This document shows positions 1 to 6,572 of a stretch of DNA of 8,081 nucleotides, in pieces. The stretch spans positions 1-8,081 of the forward strand of contig CAMAQI010000100.1 of assembly GCA_945860255.1 (NCBI GenBank). Reading direction: 5' to 3'. Each line of letters starts with the position of its first letter. Position 1 is the stretch's first letter. This stretch comes from Methylacidiphilum caldifontis (lineage in GTDB: Bacteria > Verrucomicrobiota > Verrucomicrobiia > Methylacidiphilales > CAMAQI01). The notes beneath the pieces were generated by a model. That model was not told the origin of the DNA. It made no database searches and saw only the letters and a list, made by a program, of their open reading frames with translations. Both the position numbers and the translations under genes were made by a program.

Positions 1-219
1 GGAGAGGGGGCGTTTATGGGAGAAACCTTTGAGAAGTTCTCCAGACCAATGTTCGCAGTCGGCGGCACTTCCTCCGTTTCCACAAAGATAGAGAGAACCC
101 TGTTTTTCGTAGGTCGCACAAATCATCTCGTAGGCCTTTTGAACATCCGGAATGATCGGCTCCAAAGCAGGGCAGCGTTGAAGGAGGAGGGAGAGATGGG
201 TGTTCATAGGGAGATTCAT
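1..219 (-). CDS. gmhA: SIS-domain phosphosugar isomerase, phosphoheptose isomerase (GmhA)-like, 5' part only
   Basis: The first 73 codons are visible and the frame is still open at the window edge. An N-terminal helical stretch (about residues 9-40) leads into a beta strand and the phosphosugar loop LCGNGGSAAD at residues 45-54. GNGGS followed by A/D is the hallmark of the GmhA branch of SIS proteins. His57 and Glu61, in EHWSGELLKGF, line up with the metal-binding His and Glu of E. coli GmhA. That family converts sedoheptulose 7-phosphate to D-glycero-D-manno-heptose 7-phosphate for the LPS inner core, in the cytoplasm. An in-frame TGA at 231-229 bounds the start. ATG at 219 or at 207 (Met5) could be used, and neither has a clear Shine-Dalgarno. 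It lies 46 bp downstream of trpC on the same strand, so cotranscription is likely. It could be another SIS subfamily, because the C-terminal half is missing. Confidence 0.75.
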   Translation of the reverse strand, partial: MNLPMNTHLSLLLQRCPALEPIIPDVQKAYEMICATYEKQGSLYLCGNGGSAADCEHWSGELLKGFSHKRPLS

Positions 220-265
220 GAATGATCGTCAAACTAAATCAAGTCGTTCTGATAATAAAGAGGAA

Positions 266-1045
266 TTATTCCCTGAGAAGGAGTTCTTTTACTTTTTCAG
301 GGATATTTTTAGCTTTCATTAGGGTCTCGCCGACGAGAATCGAATTGATCCCTTGTTCTCGCAGGAATCGGACATCGTCGCCGGTTTTAATCCCGCTTTC
401 ACTCACGGCGAGGACATCACTCGGAATCTCTTGGGCAAGCTCTTCGGTGGTTTTGAGATCGACCTCAAAGCTCTTTAGATTTCGATTATTGATTCCGATC
501 ATATCGGCTCCGAGATCGAGGGCGCGATCCATCTCTTCGAGGTTATGAACTTCGACGAGAACATCAAGTTGACAGGTCTTGGCGACATCGTAGAGGCGAG
601 TGAGTTGTTCCTCTTCAAGAGCGGCGACGATCAAGAGAATCGCATCGGCCCCTGCGACGACGCTCTCATACACTTGAAGTTCATGAACCGTAAAGTCCTT
701 GCGAAGAAGGGGGAGATCGACCTGATCCCGGATATCGCGAAGAAATCGCAAATGGCCTTGGAAATATTTTTCATCCGTGAGGATACTCAAACAGTGAGCC
801 CCCGCCCGTTCGTATTCACGGGCTTGACTGATGGGATTAAAATTCGCAGCGATCACTCCGGCGGAAGGGGAGGCCTTCTTGACCTCAGCGATCAGTGTGA
901 TCTCGCCGCCGAGTTGAAGAATTTGACGAAAGGGGCGATAGTCATTTCGTCTGAGCGCCCGTTTACGCAAATCCGCAGCAAACGGTTCGAGCTTTTTGAC
1001 CTCTTCCTGTTTCGTGGCAATGATCTCTAAAAGTTTATTATTCAT
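266..1045 (-). CDS. trpC: Indole-3-glycerol phosphate synthase
   Basis: This is the cytoplasmic TrpC enzyme, which closes the ring of CdRP to indole-3-glycerol phosphate, the penultimate stage of tryptophan synthesis. The 259 residues match a complete single-domain (beta/alpha)8 barrel of normal length. All signature segments are present in order: AEVKKASPSAG (residues 53-63, with catalytic Glu54 and Lys56 and the substrate-binding SPS), LLRKDF with Lys116, LVEVHN with Glu165, IGINNRNL with Asn186 and Arg188, AVSESGI with Glu216 and Ser217, and the C-terminal phosphate loop ILVGETLM. These correspond to the catalytic residues known from Sulfolobus IGPS. There is no fusion to TrpF. The start is ATG at 1045, with only a weak GGAAA about 9 bases upstream. 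No other trp gene is visible, so this trpC is separate from any classic trp operon within the window. It is followed by the gmhA-like gene. Confidence 0.97.
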   Translation of the reverse strand: MNNKLLEIIATKQEEVKKLEPFAADLRKRALRRNDYRPFRQILQLGGEITLIAEVKKASPSAGVIAANFNPISQAREYERAGAHCLSILTDEKYFQGHLRFLRDIRDQVDLPLLRKDFTVHELQVYESVVAGADAILLIVAALEEEQLTRLYDVAKTCQLDVLVEVHNLEEMDRALDLGADMIGINNRNLKSFEVDLKTTEELAQEIPSDVLAVSESGIKTGDDVRFLREQGINSILVGETLMKAKNIPEKVKELLLRE

Positions 1046-1092
1046 AAATGATTTCCATGGGGGGTGAAAAAGAATTCTGAGGCGGTCGTTGA

Positions 1093-1098
1093 ATTATA
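1093..1098 (-). promoter_or_regulatory. Possible -10 box upstream of trpC
   Basis: A perfect TATAAT reads on the minus strand about 48 bases before the trpC start, in an AT-rich gap, which would give a leader of roughly 40 nucleotides. No good -35 hexamer sits 16-18 bases upstream (the sequence there is around ACTCAC), so this is only a candidate, or an activator-dependent promoter. A 12-bp palindrome at 1125-1136 lies just upstream, about where an activator could bind. Confidence 0.35.
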
Positions 1099-1124
1099 AA
1101 AGCAAGATATATTCCGTGAGTAGG

Positions 1125-1136
1125 AAATCATGATTT
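1125..1136. repeat. 12-bp perfect palindrome AAATCATGATTT
   Basis: This is a self-complementary 12-mer in the prfB-trpC gap, beginning about 27 bases upstream of the candidate trpC -10 box. It has the size and symmetry of a dimeric repressor or activator half-site pair. However, AT-rich sequence readily makes such palindromes by chance, and no second copy was noticed in the window. Confidence 0.3.
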
Positions 1137-1169
1137 TAAAAACAAAAAAGTTTTCTTTATTTAAATGCA

Positions 1170-1255
1170 TAAATCGGTCGTAAGAAGAATGTTGGATAAG
1201 TTAAAGAATGGTATCATGAGGGGAACAATTCAAACAGAATTTTAAGACCGATTTA
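1170..1255. repeat. Long-loop inverted repeat at the 3' end of prfB (arms TAAATCGGTC / GACCGATTTA)
   Basis: Two perfectly complementary 10-base arms occupy 1170-1179 and 1246-1255, with a 66-base AT-rich interior. The right arm overlaps the prfB stop codon (TAA at 1255-1253). The interior and flanks have no GC-rich stem followed by a T tract directly after the second arm, so it is not a standard intrinsic terminator. A run of six T's lies some 15 bases beyond the left arm when read on the minus strand. It could be a 3'-end stabilising stem or an operator pair, or it could be chance. Confidence 0.35.
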
Positions 1256-2375
1256 TTCTTCAACGGGATCGGCATCGGACCGTTTTTTGCCGCGGAGAAA
1301 GGCTTCGATGAAGGAGTCGAGGTCTCCATCCATGACTCCTTGGACATCGGTGGTTTGTTCCCCGGTTCGGAGATCTTTGACCATTTGGTACGGTTGGAAG
1401 ACATAGGAGCGGATTTGTCGCCCCCAGCCGATCTCCCCTTTTTCTCCGTAGAACTTCTCCATCTCGGCCCGTTTCTTATCCATCTCCATTTCATAGAGAC
1501 GGGATTTAAGAACTTTGAGTGCGGAGGCCTTATTTTTAATCTGAGAGCGTTCGTTTTGACAGGTGGCGACGAGTCCCGTCGGGATGTGTGTGACACGAAC
1601 GGCTGAATCGGTGGTATTGACTCCTTGTCCTCCATGACCTCCGGCGCGATAGACGTCGGTGCGGAGATCTTTTTCATCGATGACGATATCGATATCGTCA
1701 TCCACTTCGGCGATGACATCGAGAGAGGCAAAGGAGGTTTGGCGTTTTCCTTGGGAGTTAAAGGGAGAGATTCGGACGAGTCGATGGACGCCACGCTCTG
1801 CTTTGAGATGTCCGTAGGCATATTCTCCTTTGATAAAGAGAGCCGCCATTTTGATTCCCGCCTCTTCCCCTGAGAGGATATCCATCAGTTCGACGGTAAA
1901 TCCACGACGTTCGGCAAATCGTTGGTACATCCGCAGGAGCATATTCGCCCAATCGCAGGCCTCCGTTCCTCCCGCTCCGGAGTGGAGGGTGATGATGGCA
2001 TTGTTATGATCGAATTTTCCGGAGAGAAGAACCCGGAGTTCAAAAGCATTCAGCTCTTTCTCAAAGCGGGCGTATTCATCAGCGAATTCCTGAGCGGAGG
2101 ACTCCGATCCCTCTTCTTTGGTAAGCTCTTCTAAGACGTGGAGATCGGCCAGACGGCTTTCAAATTCAGCAAAAGGGAGGATTTTTGACTTGAGGAGTTT
2201 GACTTCCAGAATCAGTTTTTGAGCCTTTTGATTGTCACTCCAGAAGTCCTGGTTGGACATTCGGCTCTCAAAATCGATGAGCTGTTTACGAAGGGTATCG
2301 AGGTCAAAGAAACCTCTTGAGTTGAGCTAAACGGCTTTCCATCACAGAGAGATCGATGTTGATCATAGGATTCAT
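1253..2375 (-). CDS. prfB: Peptide chain release factor 2, with programmed +1 frameshift
   Basis: RF2 releases the nascent chain at UGA and UAA codons in the ribosomal A site. Translation starts in a short zero-frame segment (ATG at 2375, or ATG at 2366). It reads 23 codons to CTT (2309-2307), meets an in-frame TGA (2306-2304), and must slip +1 so that GAC (2305-2303) becomes the next codon. The 15 codons GAC..CGA then join the long frame whose first ATG is at 2260. The full product is 373 residues, the usual RF2 length, and without the shift the N-terminal domain would be incomplete. Numbered on the shifted product, the anticodon-like SPF motif is at 203-205 and the catalytic GGQ at 248-250. 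The SGAGGTEA, EVDDDIDI and IGWG.QIRSYVF blocks are also typical. The residue after GGQ is Gly and the one before is His, whereas E. coli has His after and Ala before. It is divergent from hisG and upstream of trpC on the same strand. Confidence 0.97.
2303..2318 (-). promoter_or_regulatory. RF2 autoregulatory +1 frameshift signal
   Basis: On the minus strand the bases read AAG AGG TTT CTT TGA C. This has the three classic parts of the prfB recoding site: an SD-like AAGAGG, a three-base spacer, then the slippery CTT followed by TGA C. The spacer length equals that of the E. coli site (AGGGGG TAT CTT TGA C). When RF2 is scarce, the poorly recognised UGA-C stop pauses the ribosome, the SD-like element pulls it forward, and full-length RF2 is made, giving negative feedback. 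The reading frames before and after agree exactly with a one-base skip at 2306. Confidence 0.95.
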
Positions 2376-2381
2376 GAATTT

Positions 2382-2411
2382 TTGACTAGCGCCGATATTT
2401 CTGAGGACAAT
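2382..2411 (+). promoter_or_regulatory. Candidate sigma70-type promoter for hisG and the downstream genes
   Basis: TTGACT (2382-2387) and GACAAT (2406-2411) are separated by 18 bases in the 98-bp gap between the divergent prfB and hisG. The -35 matches TTGACA in five of six positions and the -10 matches TATAAT in four of six. Transcription would start near 2418, giving a leader of about 55 bases before the hisG ATG. No equally good promoter for prfB was seen on the other strand. It is a plausible site by position and sequence only. Confidence 0.3.
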
Positions 2412-2473
2412 GTTTTTTCCGCTTTACAAAAATCGTTCACTGAGCAGCATCACCATCCTTTCATTTGAAAACT

Positions 2474-3379
2474 ATGTTGAACACGAAACTAGAAAAACCG
2501 TTGAAACTCGGACTTCCCAAGGGAAGTCTTGAGGAGTCGACCTTTGCGCTTTTTGGAAAAGCCGGTTTTAATTTTAATCGTTCAAATAGTCGAAGTTACA
2601 AGCCGTATGTTGATGACGTCGATTTGGATCCTCGTTTGATTCGTCCTCAGGAGATTTGTCGTTACATTACGCAAGGATTTTTGGATTGTGGAATCACTGG
2701 GAAAGATTGGATTGCTGAAAATCTTTCTGAATCGCAGGGAGCGGTTCAGGTGATTTGTGATTTGAATTATAGTAAGGCGACCTCGATGCCTGCTCGTTGG
2801 GTTTTGGCAGTGCCTGAGGATTCCCCGATTAAGTCGGTGCAAGATCTTCAAGGAAAAAGAATAGCGACCGAACCGGTTCAACTTGTGAAGGCTTATTTAA
2901 AGAAGCATGGGGTGGAGGCGGAGGTAGAATTTTCATGGGGTGCGACAGAAGTCAAAGTCCCTGAGTTAGTGGATGCGATTGTGGATATCACCGAGACCGG
3001 CTCCTCAATCCGAGCGAATAAGCTTCGGATTGTCGATACGATCATGGAAAGTTATCCGCAATTTATTGCAAATCTAAAAGTGTGGGAGAGTCCGGCGGCA
3101 AGACGCAAATTGGAATCGATCGCACTTTTACTGCAAGCGGCATTGAATGCGCGAAATAAGGTCGGTCTGAAGATGAATCTTCCGAAAGCAAAATTGGAAG
3201 AGATTCTCAAACTAGTCCCTGCCTTGCGCAATCCAACGGTATCGCCGTTGACACAAGAGGGATGGATCGCGATCGAGACGATCGTTGACGAATCGGTAGT
3301 GCGGGAGATGATTCCGGCCCTCAAAGAGCAAGGGGCAGAAGGAATTATCGAATATCCGCTAAATAAAGTTGTCTATTAA
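2474..3379 (+). CDS. hisG: ATP phosphoribosyltransferase, long form
   Basis: HisG catalyses the first, committed step of histidine synthesis, joining ATP and PRPP to give phosphoribosyl-ATP in the cytoplasm. From ATG 2474 the product has 301 residues. It opens with LKLGLPKGSLEE (residues 10-21) and has the periplasmic-binding-protein-like catalytic fold. SWGATEVKVPE (154-164) and the PRPP-binding loop DIVDITETG-type block at 167-184 (DAIVDITETGSSIRANKL) are conserved. The last 75 or so residues (from about 226, including NPTVSPL and GIIEYPLNKVV) form the PII-like C-terminal domain of the long, histidine-inhibited form, so no HisZ partner is expected. A TTG at 2465 would add three residues. 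ATG was chosen because neither start has a Shine-Dalgarno and the family begins close to the LKLGLPKG block. No other his gene is in view. It heads the plus-strand gene run. Confidence 0.95.
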   Translation: MLNTKLEKPLKLGLPKGSLEESTFALFGKAGFNFNRSNSRSYKPYVDDVDLDPRLIRPQEICRYITQGFLDCGITGKDWIAENLSESQGAVQVICDLNYSKATSMPARWVLAVPEDSPIKSVQDLQGKRIATEPVQLVKAYLKKHGVEAEVEFSWGATEVKVPELVDAIVDITETGSSIRANKLRIVDTIMESYPQFIANLKVWESPAARRKLESIALLLQAALNARNKVGLKMNLPKAKLEEILKLVPALRNPTVSPLTQEGWIAIETIVDESVVREMIPALKEQGAEGIIEYPLNKVVY

Positions 3380-3400
3380 AAAAATTTGGTTTAGAAATCG

Positions 3401-3405
3401 AAGGA
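3401..3405 (+). promoter_or_regulatory. Shine-Dalgarno AAGGA for the small basic gene
   Basis: AAGGA ends seven bases before ATG 3413, the best-spaced ribosome binding site in the window. Most neighbouring genes lack one. It supports the short gene at 3413-3517 as truly translated and fixes its start. Confidence 0.75.
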
Positions 3406-3412
3406 CAGAATT

Positions 3413-3517
3413 ATGGGATCACTCAAGAAGCGCAGAAAAGAAAAGATTAACAAGCACAAACGACGTAAACGTCGTCGTGAGAATCGCCACAAGAAGCGGT
3501 TGCGTTACAAGGCTTAA
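3413..3517 (+). CDS. Small basic AURKAIP1/COX24-domain protein, bS22-like ribosomal peptide
   Basis: This is a 34-residue, extremely basic protein. It begins MGSLKKRRKEKINKHKRRK and continues with RRRENRHKKRLRYKA, and more than half of its residues are Lys, Arg or His. The MGS..KKRRK start and the RRK..R....R..KR spacing match the family annotated as AURKAIP1/COX24-domain proteins. That family includes mitochondrial small-subunit protein mS38 and the 33-residue mycobacterial bS22, which sit in the small subunit close to rRNA. The likely role is therefore an accessory small-subunit ribosomal protein, inferred from resemblance. A good AAGGA Shine-Dalgarno precedes it. It lies 33 bp after hisG and 17 bp before the TPR gene. 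It is short enough to be missed by default gene callers, and several overlapping longer frames are spurious. Confidence 0.85.
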   Translation: MGSLKKRRKEKINKHKRRKRRRENRHKKRLRYKA

Positions 3518-3534
3518 TCGTCTAACATTCAATC

Positions 3535-5682
3535 ATGAATTGGAACACTCGGAACATCTTATTCCGGGTCACCTTATCCTCATGTCTTTTATTGGCTCGG
3601 AGGGAGGCTTATGCCTCCTCCGAGTCGATTTTAAGTTTGCCCTATGCAGAACGTTCTCAGTCCTATTTGCCGACGACGACAATGGAGCTTGGGGATCGTT
3701 CCGAGCAGCTTGCTCAGGCTCAAGCCCTTTACGCAGAAGCGGTTAGGGTCGAGAGCTCCAAAGGGTTTGTAGAGGCTCAACCTCTCTACGAGAAAGTTTT
3801 ATTATTGGATCCCAGCTTTGCGATGCTGCAATGGCGCTTTGCTTATAGTTACATTCAAAAAGAGCAACCAGAGCAGGCGTTGTCGGTCGCTTTACGAGGC
3901 CTGGAGGCAAATCCTAAGTCCACGACCCTGAAGGCTCTTTCCGCTTGGATTTATACTCTTTTGAAACAACATCGTGAGGCGATTCGGGTTGCCCGCGATG
4001 TTTTAAGTCAGAATTTTGAGGAGATTTATGCTTATCGGGCTCTTTATGAATCGCAAAAAGCTCTCGGAATGGATCGAGAGGTAAAAGAGACGATTCGCAG
4101 TTCACTTTTGATTCCCTCAAAAAAAGTTAAGTTTTGGACCGATCTTGCTCGAGTTTACACCGAGCTGATGATGCAAGATTCTCAACTAAAAAAAGAGGAT
4201 CTCGTAAAGCCGATTTCTCCTTTCTATGAGAAAGCGATCACTTTAGAACCAGAGAATGTGGAGGTCTTTAAACAGTTTGGGGATTTTTTGCAAAGCATGG
4301 GGGCAATCGACCGAGCTTTAGCCTCTTATCAAAAAGGACTTGCCTATCAAAGTGATGATATCGATCTTTTACTAAGGATTGGTCGAATTCAGCATCAGAA
4401 GGGAGAGACGAAAGAGGCCTATCGAATGTTTGAACAGGCCTTTGCACAGCGCCCCGATTTTCCGATGCTTCGGGAATTGATCGCGACCATTGCGCTTGAG
4501 GCAGGGGACTTAGAAAAAGGGATGACACTCCATGAGGAGCTTGTTTTTCGCAATCCTCAATCCGAATCAAATCATCGACATCTTTTGGAGTTGTATGAAA
4601 AAGCAAAAAAAAGTGATCGGGGGATCTCTTTTTATGAGCGATTGATGGAAGGGGGCGTCCACAATAATCTTGTTCTCGATGCCTTAGATGATTTTTATCA
4701 AAAAAAGGGACTCTTTACCCGAGGGATTGCTTTTTTGGAGAAGTGGGTTGAAGGGTATCCAGGGGAGGTCCGCCCCTTTGCGATTTTAACGAATTATTAC
4801 GAAAAAGAGAAGCTTCTTGGTGAAAAGATCGTTTTTTTTCAAGGTTTAATTGAGCGACATCCGAAGGAGTTGAATCTGTATTCAATCTTGACCTTACTTT
4901 ATGAACGAATGAATCGATCTGAAGAGGCGGGAAAGATTTACGAAAAATTATTGGTCGATTATCCTGAGGACTTAAATATCGTGGAAAACTATCTTTTGCT
5001 ATTGATGAGGCAAAAGAAGTTTGTTGAAGCGGAGGAGCTCGCTCATCGATTACAGGATCGAATCGCCTCTTCAATTCATTTAAGAGTGATTCACGGAATT
5101 GTTTTAAGAAATCTCAAGAAGTACGATGCTGCGATGCTTATTTTTGAAAAAATAGAGACTCAATATGAAACCGACAAAAAGAGAACCTTGAATGCCGATT
5201 TTTACTTAGAGTGGGGATTGACTCAGGAACTCGCCAATCAGAATTTATTGGCGGAGAAGTCTTTTCAAAAGGGGCTTGATCGATCTCCTCAGGATTTTCG
5301 ACTTCAAAATGCTCTGGCCTATTTATGGGCGGAACAGGGAGTGCGATTAGAGGAGGCTTTAATTTTAAGTTATAAGTCGATAGAGAGTCGTCCGAAAGAG
5401 GGGGCTTATTTAGATACGCTCGGATGGATTTATTTTAAAATGGGAAAGGTATCTGAAGCTCACTCTTATTTAGAGCAGGCGCGAATTTTAACGAAAGAGG
5501 ATCCGGAGGTTTTAAGTCATTTGGCAGAGGTTTATGAGAAATTAGGACGTCAAGAGGAGGCGCTGGCGCTTTGGAGGGCGGTTTTTGAAAAAGAGGCCGA
5601 GTTTCCAAAGGTCAAAGAAAAGCTATTATCGTTACAAGAAGAGTTGAAACAATCAAAAGCTCATGTAAAAAGCTCTCCATGA
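3535..5682 (+). CDS. Exported tetratricopeptide-repeat protein
   Basis: This 715-residue protein is nearly all TPR. After a hydrophobic N-terminus (residues 8-21) ending in AYA at 25-27, consistent with signal peptidase I cleavage, about 16-17 helix-turn-helix units of roughly 34 residues run from about 60 to 690. Clear ones are at 60-93, 94-127, 241-274, 275-308, 445-478, 587-620, 622-655 and 656-690. The C-terminal block (NALAYLWAEQG..LEEALILSYKSI...DTLGWIYFKMGK) resembles the conserved end of PA4667-type envelope-associated TPR proteins. LSSC at 14-17 also fits a lipobox, so a lipoprotein is possible, although the hydrophobic stretch before it is short. It is probably a periplasmic or outer-membrane-facing scaffold, and the exact function is not recognised. 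ATG 3535 has no Shine-Dalgarno and was chosen because it gives the signal sequence (the next Met is residue 50). Its stop overlaps the carboxypeptidase start, which suggests translational coupling. Three 8-base homopolymer runs or near-equivalents lie in the coding region, but the frame is intact. Confidence 0.85.
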   Translation: MNWNTRNILFRVTLSSCLLLARREAYASSESILSLPYAERSQSYLPTTTMELGDRSEQLAQAQALYAEAVRVESSKGFVEAQPLYEKVLLLDPSFAMLQWRFAYSYIQKEQPEQALSVALRGLEANPKSTTLKALSAWIYTLLKQHREAIRVARDVLSQNFEEIYAYRALYESQKALGMDREVKETIRSSLLIPSKKVKFWTDLARVYTELMMQDSQLKKEDLVKPISPFYEKAITLEPENVEVFKQFGDFLQSMGAIDRALASYQKGLAYQSDDIDLLLRIGRIQHQKGETKEAYRMFEQAFAQRPDFPMLRELIATIALEAGDLEKGMTLHEELVFRNPQSESNHRHLLELYEKAKKSDRGISFYERLMEGGVHNNLVLDALDDFYQKKGLFTRGIAFLEKWVEGYPGEVRPFAILTNYYEKEKLLGEKIVFFQGLIERHPKELNLYSILTLLYERMNRSEEAGKIYEKLLVDYPEDLNIVENYLLLLMRQKKFVEAEELAHRLQDRIASSIHLRVIHGIVLRNLKKYDAAMLIFEKIETQYETDKKRTLNADFYLEWGLTQELANQNLLAEKSFQKGLDRSPQDFRLQNALAYLWAEQGVRLEEALILSYKSIESRPKEGAYLDTLGWIYFKMGKVSEAHSYLEQARILTKEDPEVLSHLAEVYEKLGRQEEALALWRAVFEKEAEFPKVKEKLLSLQEELKQSKAHVKSSP

Positions 5683-6569
5683 ATGGTGGAATGATGAAAC
5701 GATTTTTGTTGGTTTTCTTGAGTTTTTCTCTGGTAACTCCCTTGGGATTTGCTCAAAAAAAACCAATTTCACGAACTCAACTCGATTCCATTGTTCAGGC
5801 GAAATCGGCTTATCTTGTCGATGTCTTAACTGGGGAGGTCATTTTTGAGCGTAATAAAACAAAGCCCTATCCTCCTGCGAGTACCGTTAAATTGATGACC
5901 GCGCTTTTAGCTTATGAACTTAAAGGGGGGATTGAGGGGAAGTTACTTGTGGAGTCTTCCGATACCCGAGTGGAGCCGAGTCATGTTCCGCTCATCCCTG
6001 GAGAAGTCGTTTCGATTCGCGACCTTTTCCGTGCTTTATTAGTCGGCTCTGATAATGACACTGCCTTAGCGATTGCACGGTTTGCAGGGGGGTCGAAAGA
6101 GCGTTTTGTCATGATGATGAACGATCGCGCGACTCGATTAGGGTGTCAAAGAACTCGTTTTGTCAACCCAAACGGACTTCCTGCCTCCGGTCAGTTTACG
6201 ACTGCGGTTGATCTGATGAAAATTTTTGAGGCGGCGATGCGGATTTCCGATTTACGACGTATTTGTCAGCTCCCCTCCTTTGTTCTCGATACGAAAGCGG
6301 GACGACAAACGGTAAAAAATCACAACAAGCTTTTAGGGGTCTATCCGGGGATGGGACCCGCAAAAACGGGATGGACTTATGCCTCTCGTCACACCTATGC
6401 CGCTTCCGCAACACGTGAGGGACGAGAGCTGCATTTGATTATTTTGAATAGTCCGAATAAGTGGATTGATGCTCAGGCACTCTTTGATTATGGGTTCGCG
6501 AATCTTCCTCGTCAGCAGGAAGAGGCGATGAGGCAACTTCCGCAAAAATCATTGACTGGACCTTTGTAA
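5679..6569 (+). CDS. D-alanyl-D-alanine carboxypeptidase, PBP5-type (peptidase family S11)
   Basis: This is a low-molecular-mass penicillin-binding protein that removes the terminal D-Ala from peptidoglycan pentapeptides in the periplasm. All three active-site motifs are present and properly spaced: STVK at 68-71 (acyl-enzyme Ser68, Lys71), SDN at 124-126 and KTG at 229-231, the last preceded by the typical NHNKLLGVYPG segment. A Sec signal peptide occupies about residues 6-25, with cleavage likely after GFA. The 296-residue chain ends about 65 residues after KTG. It therefore lacks the C-terminal beta domain (PBP5_C) and the amphipathic membrane anchor of E. coli DacA, which suggests a soluble or otherwise tethered enzyme. 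ATG 5679 overlaps the TPR stop by ATGA. ATG 5691 or 5694 would also keep the signal peptide. The symbol (dacA, dacF or another) cannot be decided from the sequence. Confidence 0.93.
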   Translation: MNGGMMKRFLLVFLSFSLVTPLGFAQKKPISRTQLDSIVQAKSAYLVDVLTGEVIFERNKTKPYPPASTVKLMTALLAYELKGGIEGKLLVESSDTRVEPSHVPLIPGEVVSIRDLFRALLVGSDNDTALAIARFAGGSKERFVMMMNDRATRLGCQRTRFVNPNGLPASGQFTTAVDLMKIFEAAMRISDLRRICQLPSFVLDTKAGRQTVKNHNKLLGVYPGMGPAKTGWTYASRHTYAASATREGRELHLIILNSPNKWIDAQALFDYGFANLPRQQEEAMRQLPQKSLTGPL

Positions 6570-6572
6570 TTT

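Noticed and set aside
545..1030. 161-codon plus-strand open frame
   Set aside because: It lies entirely antisense to the unmistakable trpC and has no family resemblance or RBS. It is a shadow of a strongly biased coding strand.
1042..1170. 42-codon minus-strand frame ending in ATGA overlap with the trpC start, leader-peptide-like
   Set aside because: It has no Trp codons, no Shine-Dalgarno and no coding character. The candidate TATAAT box lies inside it, and no terminator/antiterminator hairpins are visible.
1201..1821. 206-codon minus-strand open frame overlapping prfB
   Set aside because: It is out of frame within the conserved RF2 catalytic domain, with low-complexity Ser/Pro/Lys content typical of a shadow frame.
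2253..2310. prfB as a frameshifted pseudogene
   Set aside because: The in-frame TGA sits in a textbook RF2 recoding site with correct SD-like element and spacing, and the rest of the gene is intact.
3460..3475. Perfect hairpin ACGACGT-AA-ACGTCGT
   Set aside because: It lies inside the small basic gene and results from runs of Arg and Lys codons. No T tract follows, so it is not a terminator.
3369..3746. 125-codon plus-strand frame across the COX24-like gene and the TPR gene start
   Set aside because: It overlaps two better-supported genes in another frame, lacks an RBS and shows no recognisable domain.
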